From JB111 sp049856295 (GTDB lineage: Bacteria; Actinomycetota; Actinomycetes; Actinomycetales; Actinomycetaceae), in NCBI RefSeq assembly GCF_049856295.1, contig NZ_JBNDMZ010000007.1:124001-188000 (forward strand): a stretch of 64,000 nucleotides of DNA, written 5' to 3'. Of the stretch, positions 60,741 through 64,000 are shown piece by piece (positions within the stretch are counted from its first letter, which is position 1; each line of letters opens with the position of its first letter). Made by a program: the position numbers and the translations under genes. The notes beneath the pieces were generated by a model, which was not told the DNA's origin, made no database searches, and worked only from the letters and a program-made list of their open reading frames with translations.

Positions 60741-62765
60741 TCACCCGCAGACGGCGATCTCCATGAGGCGCGCGTCCTCGTGCGCGGCGACGGTGCGCAG
60801 CGTGTCGGCGGGCACGTCGGCCTGGTCCGGGTAGCTCCAGCCGAGGAGCCGGTGCCCCGGGGTGTCGAGGTAGACGTGCGTGATGCCGAGCTCGATGATC
60901 CGTTCGCACACGTCAGGGTCCTGGCCCAGATGCTGGAGGTCGTAGAGGAGCTGGTCGGCCGGGTCGTCCGCCGCCGGGTACAGGGGACGGGGCACGACGT
61001 CCCAGCCGGCGAGCGCCGGGGCGAGGACGGCGCCGCTCGCGGGGGCACCGAGCACGCGGGCGTCCTCGGGCAGCTCGCCGGCGAGCGACCGCAGCCACTC
61101 GGCCTCGCCCACGTGCATCGAGTAGGGCCGGTCCGGGACGGCCTGGCGGGGCCCCTGGCGCACGGTCTCGGCGGAGACGGAGGCGTGCAGCCCGCCGGTG
61201 CCGAGGACGATCGCGGCGGTCACCGCCACGAGGGACACCGCCGCCACGGCGGGGGTGCTGACCGCAGGGCGTCCTTCCCCACCCCGGCGCCGCACGAGCC
61301 GGACGGCGAGCGCGACGACGCCGGCACCGCCGGTCCCGGCGATGACCGCCATCGGGGCCACGAGGAGCGCCTCGAGCCGGTCGTAGTCCTTGTACCAGAG
61401 CGCCGTGAGGTCGCGCAGCGGCCCGTCCGGCCCGGCCGCGAGGACGCGCAGGACGAGCAGGAGCAGCGCGGTCGCGAGGATCCAGCGGCCGCGCACGTGC
61501 TGGACGAGGACGAGCAGCCCGAGCGCGGCGAGCGCCGTGAGCACCCAGGCCGGGTCCTGGACCCCGGTGAGCGGGGGCACCGGGACCGCGTACTGCAGCG
61601 TCTCGGTGACCTCGCCGGCCTGGTCGAGGGAGATCCGCTCGAAGTCACCCATCGAGGACAGCAGCGGGATCGTCATCACCGCGATCCACGCCAGTGCGCC
61701 CACGAGCAGCGGCAGCGCGAGCACCGCGAGACCTGAGCCGACCCGGTGGCCCGCGGGTCCGCGCGCGATGCCGCGGGCGAGGAGCGCCATGCCCCACGCG
61801 GTGGCGGCCACGACGACGACGGCGGGCGCCGAGCCGTGGGCGAGCGTGGCCCCGAGCCCCGCGACGCCGACCGCCACCCAGGCCCGCACGTCCCTGGGAC
61901 GGGCGACGCACCGCAGCCCGAGGACGAGGACCGGGAGGGTGAGGACGAGCGAGAGCGCCCACGGCCACTGGCCGTGGAAGTACATCGAGTAGTACGGGAA
62001 GGCCACCGCGGCCGACGCCACGACGACGGACAGCCCGGCGGCGTACGGCACGCGCGGCGCCGCGGCCCGGGCGAGCGCGGCCACGCCGACGAGGAAGCAC
62101 CAGGCCACGACGGCGACGACGACGTGGGACGCGACGACGACGTCCGAGGCGAACGCCGGCAGCGCCGCGAGCCCGTGCCACAGCGACGGGTAGTAGACGC
62201 CGGACTCGCCGGGGAAGAGGGCGTCGAGGCCGCCGAGCGGGAACGGGCTGCCGTCGCCGGAGGTGACGAGCGCGGTGGCGGAGTAGTGGAAGATCGCGTC
62301 GCGGTGCTCGATCGGCTGCCCAAGTCCGAGCCCGCCCAGTCCGGAGGAGACCACGGCGAGCAGCACGACGAGACCGCCCACGAGCGCGAGCCCTGTGACG
62401 AGGCGGTCGCCGCGGCCGAGGTCGGGATCGGCGTCGCGGGCACCCGCCCGATCAGGGCCGGGCGCCCCGCTCGGCACGCCCGATGCGGGGCGGCGTCGTC
62501 GTCGGGCGCCCGTGAGGACGGCGGCTCCGGTGACGGCCAGGAGGACGACCCACGTGGTCGGCACCCAGGGCAGCCCCAGGGTGGGCACGAGCAGCGAGAG
62601 CACGCCGACCACCCCCGCCGTCAGCGGCAGCGCCGCGGCGAGGAGGGTGAGTCGGCGCAGCCCCAGCCACGCGTGTCCGATCGCGAGGCCGGGGCCGAGC
62701 AGCGCGAGGAGGGACAGTGCCGCGGTGGCGGCGATCCCTCCCAGCGGGGCTCCGCTGGGGTCCAA
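60741..62765 (-). CDS. DUF6541 polytopic membrane protein, copy 3 (divergent)
   Basis: The 674-residue protein uses a TTG start directly adjoining the stop of the upstream dehydrogenase gene. It keeps the core loop in a drifted form (IEHRDAIFHYSATALV; GESGVYYPSLWHGLAALPAF) and the C-terminal element CERIIELGITHVYLDTPGHR. It lacks the charged insert of copy 2. About 13 helices. It is the most divergent of the three and may use a different sugar or acceptor. No better start is seen nearby. Confidence 0.83.
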   Translation of the reverse strand: MDPSGAPLGGIAATAALSLLALLGPGLAIGHAWLGLRRLTLLAAALPLTAGVVGVLSLLVPTLGLPWVPTTWVVLLAVTGAAVLTGARRRRRPASGVPSGAPGPDRAGARDADPDLGRGDRLVTGLALVGGLVVLLAVVSSGLGGLGLGQPIEHRDAIFHYSATALVTSGDGSPFPLGGLDALFPGESGVYYPSLWHGLAALPAFASDVVVASHVVVAVVAWCFLVGVAALARAAAPRVPYAAGLSVVVASAAVAFPYYSMYFHGQWPWALSLVLTLPVLVLGLRCVARPRDVRAWVAVGVAGLGATLAHGSAPAVVVVAATAWGMALLARGIARGPAGHRVGSGLAVLALPLLVGALAWIAVMTIPLLSSMGDFERISLDQAGEVTETLQYAVPVPPLTGVQDPAWVLTALAALGLLVLVQHVRGRWILATALLLLVLRVLAAGPDGPLRDLTALWYKDYDRLEALLVAPMAVIAGTGGAGVVALAVRLVRRRGGEGRPAVSTPAVAAVSLVAVTAAIVLGTGGLHASVSAETVRQGPRQAVPDRPYSMHVGEAEWLRSLAGELPEDARVLGAPASGAVLAPALAGWDVVPRPLYPAADDPADQLLYDLQHLGQDPDVCERIIELGITHVYLDTPGHRLLGWSYPDQADVPADTLRTVAAHEDARLMEIAVCG

Positions 62766-64000
62766 CTACTGGCCGCCGCCCACCGTGATCCGGGGCGTGC
62801 CGGCCCAGCGGGCGGGATCGGTGACGTTGCGGCCGTCGGCAAGGATGCGGATGCCCGGCAGGTCGTCCGGGGTCAGCTCCTTGTACTCCGCGTGGTCCGC
62901 CTGGACGACCGCCGCGTCGACCTGCTCGCCGAGGTGGTACGGGGCCCAGCCGAACTCGCCGAGCTCGGCGTCGGAGTACATCGGGTCGTGGACGGCCACC
63001 TCGGCGCCGCGGGCGCGCAGCTCGGTGACGGTCTCGAAGACGCCGGAGAACGCGGTCTCCTTGACGCCGCCGCGGTAGCTCGCGCCGAGCACGGCGACCC
63101 GGCGGCCGGACAGGTCGCCGAGGGTCGACTCGAGCCGGCCCACCACGTAGGCGGGCATCGAGGCGTTGAGCTGGCGGGCGGTGCGCACGATCGTCGCGTC
63201 GGCGTCGGTCGAGAGGTAGAGGCGCGGGTAGACCGGGATGCAGTGGCCGCCGACCGCGATGCCCGGGCGGTGGATGTGGCTGAACGGCTGGGAGTTGCAC
63301 GCCTCGATGACGGTCATGACGTCGATGCCGACCGTGTCGGCGTATCGCGCGAACTGGTTGGCCAGGCCGATGTTGACGTCCCGGTACGTGGTCTCGGCGA
63401 GCTTGGCCATCTCGGCGGCCTCCGCGTTGCCCATGTCCCACACGCCGTTGGCGCGCTCGAGGTCGGGGCGCTCGTCGAAGGTGAGCACGGCCTCGTAGAA
63501 CTCGATCGCGCGGCGCGTGCCCTCGTCCGACAGGCCGCCGACGAGCTTGGGGTAGCGGCGCAGGTCCTGGAACACGCGGCCGGTGAGCACGCGCTCGGGG
63601 CTGAAGACGAGGTGGAAGTCCTCCCCCTCGGTGAGGCCGGAGATCTCCTCGATGAGCGGCTTCCACCGGTTGCGGGTGGTGCCGACCGGGAGGGTCGTCT
63701 CGTAGGAGATGAGCGTGCCCGGCGTCAGGTGCTCGGCGAGCGAGCGCGTGGCGGCGTCCATCCAGTCGAAGTCCGGGTCCCACGTGGCGTCGTCGACGAA
63801 CAGCGGGACGACGAGGACGATCGCGTCGGCGCCGGGGATCGCCTCGGCGTAGTCGGTGGTGGCGCGCAGGCGGCCGGCCGGGACGAGCTCGGTCAGCTTC
63901 TCCTGGAGGTGGGCCTCGCCCGGGAAGGGCTCCTTCGCGGCGTTCACCGAGTCGACCGTCGCCGCATTGATGTCGACGCCGATCACCTCGTGCCCGGCGT
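62766..64000 (-). CDS. Nucleotide-sugar dehydrogenase, UDP-ManNAc/UDP-GlcNAc dehydrogenase type (5' end outside window)
   Basis: The frame runs past the right edge; the last visible codons (AGHEVIGVDINAATVD) belong to the Rossmann core, so the true start is outside. LVVPLFVDDATWDPDFDWMD, SYETTLPVGTTRNRWKPLIE, FSPERVLTGRVFQDLRRYPK, KLAETTYRDVNIGLANQFA and catalytic Cys in AVGGHCIPVYPRLYL are clear. It is closer to WecC-type enzymes than to the ugd product in this window. It makes a uronate donor for the polymer. Its TAG stop adjoins the TTG of DUF6541 copy 3. Confidence 0.92.
   Translation of the reverse strand, partial: AGHEVIGVDINAATVDSVNAAKEPFPGEAHLQEKLTELVPAGRLRATTDYAEAIPGADAIVLVVPLFVDDATWDPDFDWMDAATRSLAEHLTPGTLISYETTLPVGTTRNRWKPLIEEISGLTEGEDFHLVFSPERVLTGRVFQDLRRYPKLVGGLSDEGTRRAIEFYEAVLTFDERPDLERANGVWDMGNAEAAEMAKLAETTYRDVNIGLANQFARYADTVGIDVMTVIEACNSQPFSHIHRPGIAVGGHCIPVYPRLYLSTDADATIVRTARQLNASMPAYVVGRLESTLGDLSGRRVAVLGASYRGGVKETAFSGVFETVTELRARGAEVAVHDPMYSDAELGEFGWAPYHLGEQVDAAVVQADHAEYKELTPDDLPGIRILADGRNVTDPARWAGTPRITVGGGQ

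Overview
The window is about 74% G+C and densely coded. Gene content and order indicate a high-GC Gram-positive actinobacterium: the mtrA-mtrB-lpqB-comF-hpf series, a WhiB2-type regulator beside a DUF3499/metallopeptidase-like pair, a TIGR03089 gene, and many GTG starts and leaderless-type promoters. The blend of families looks like Micrococcales (Cellulomonadaceae/Promicromonosporaceae-like). I cannot fix the genus from the sequence alone. No tRNA, rRNA, CRISPR array, insertion sequence or prophage gene was seen.

Region 1 (1-24.8 kb) is conserved actinobacterial core. Reading leftward are mtrA, mtrB, lpqB, comF and the start of hpf (cut by the left edge). Rightward from 6.1 kb is a translationally coupled membrane/AAA operon (multi-TM protein, DUF4129, DUF4350, MoxR, DUF58), then a divergent SpoIIM-like/RDD pair, a CDF metal transporter and a PepSY-like lipoprotein. 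A WhiB-linked block follows: Trm112-like, DUF3499, metallopeptidase-like, DUF5719, a 1233-residue glycosyltransferase and whiB. TIGR03089-rmlA is divergent from whiB.

Region 2 (24.9-64 kb) is a large cell-surface polysaccharide locus. It holds all four dTDP-L-rhamnose genes, but dispersed (rmlA at 24.0 kb, rmlD/rmlC at 26.4-28.0 kb, rmlB at 53.1 kb). It also holds UDP-glucose dehydrogenase, UDP-glucose epimerase and a second nucleotide-sugar dehydrogenase (cut by the right edge). There are seven glycosyltransferase genes, one of them a double-domain fusion. Two DUF2142-like and three tandem DUF6541 polytopic proteins resemble polyprenyl-phosphate-sugar-dependent (GT-C-like) enzymes. Export is by a Wzm/Wzt ABC transporter whose ATPase carries a C-terminal glycan-recognition domain. 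The likely sequence of events is nucleotide-sugar synthesis, cytoplasmic assembly by GT2/GT4 enzymes, ABC export, then extracytoplasmic decoration.

Three secreted wall enzymes are scattered through region 2: a SpoIID/LytB protein, a C40 (NlpC/P60) peptidase and a PGRP-type amidase. Their catalytic domains are unrelated, yet they share one module of five 44/45-residue repeats carrying a D-x-D-G-D-type loop. In all three the first unit is 44 residues and the next three are 45. This looks like a five-bladed propeller used as a common wall-targeting device and is the most interesting signal in the window. Upstream of the C40 gene lie four GTCACA hexamers resembling MtrA boxes, which could link the MtrAB system at the left end to wall remodelling at the right.
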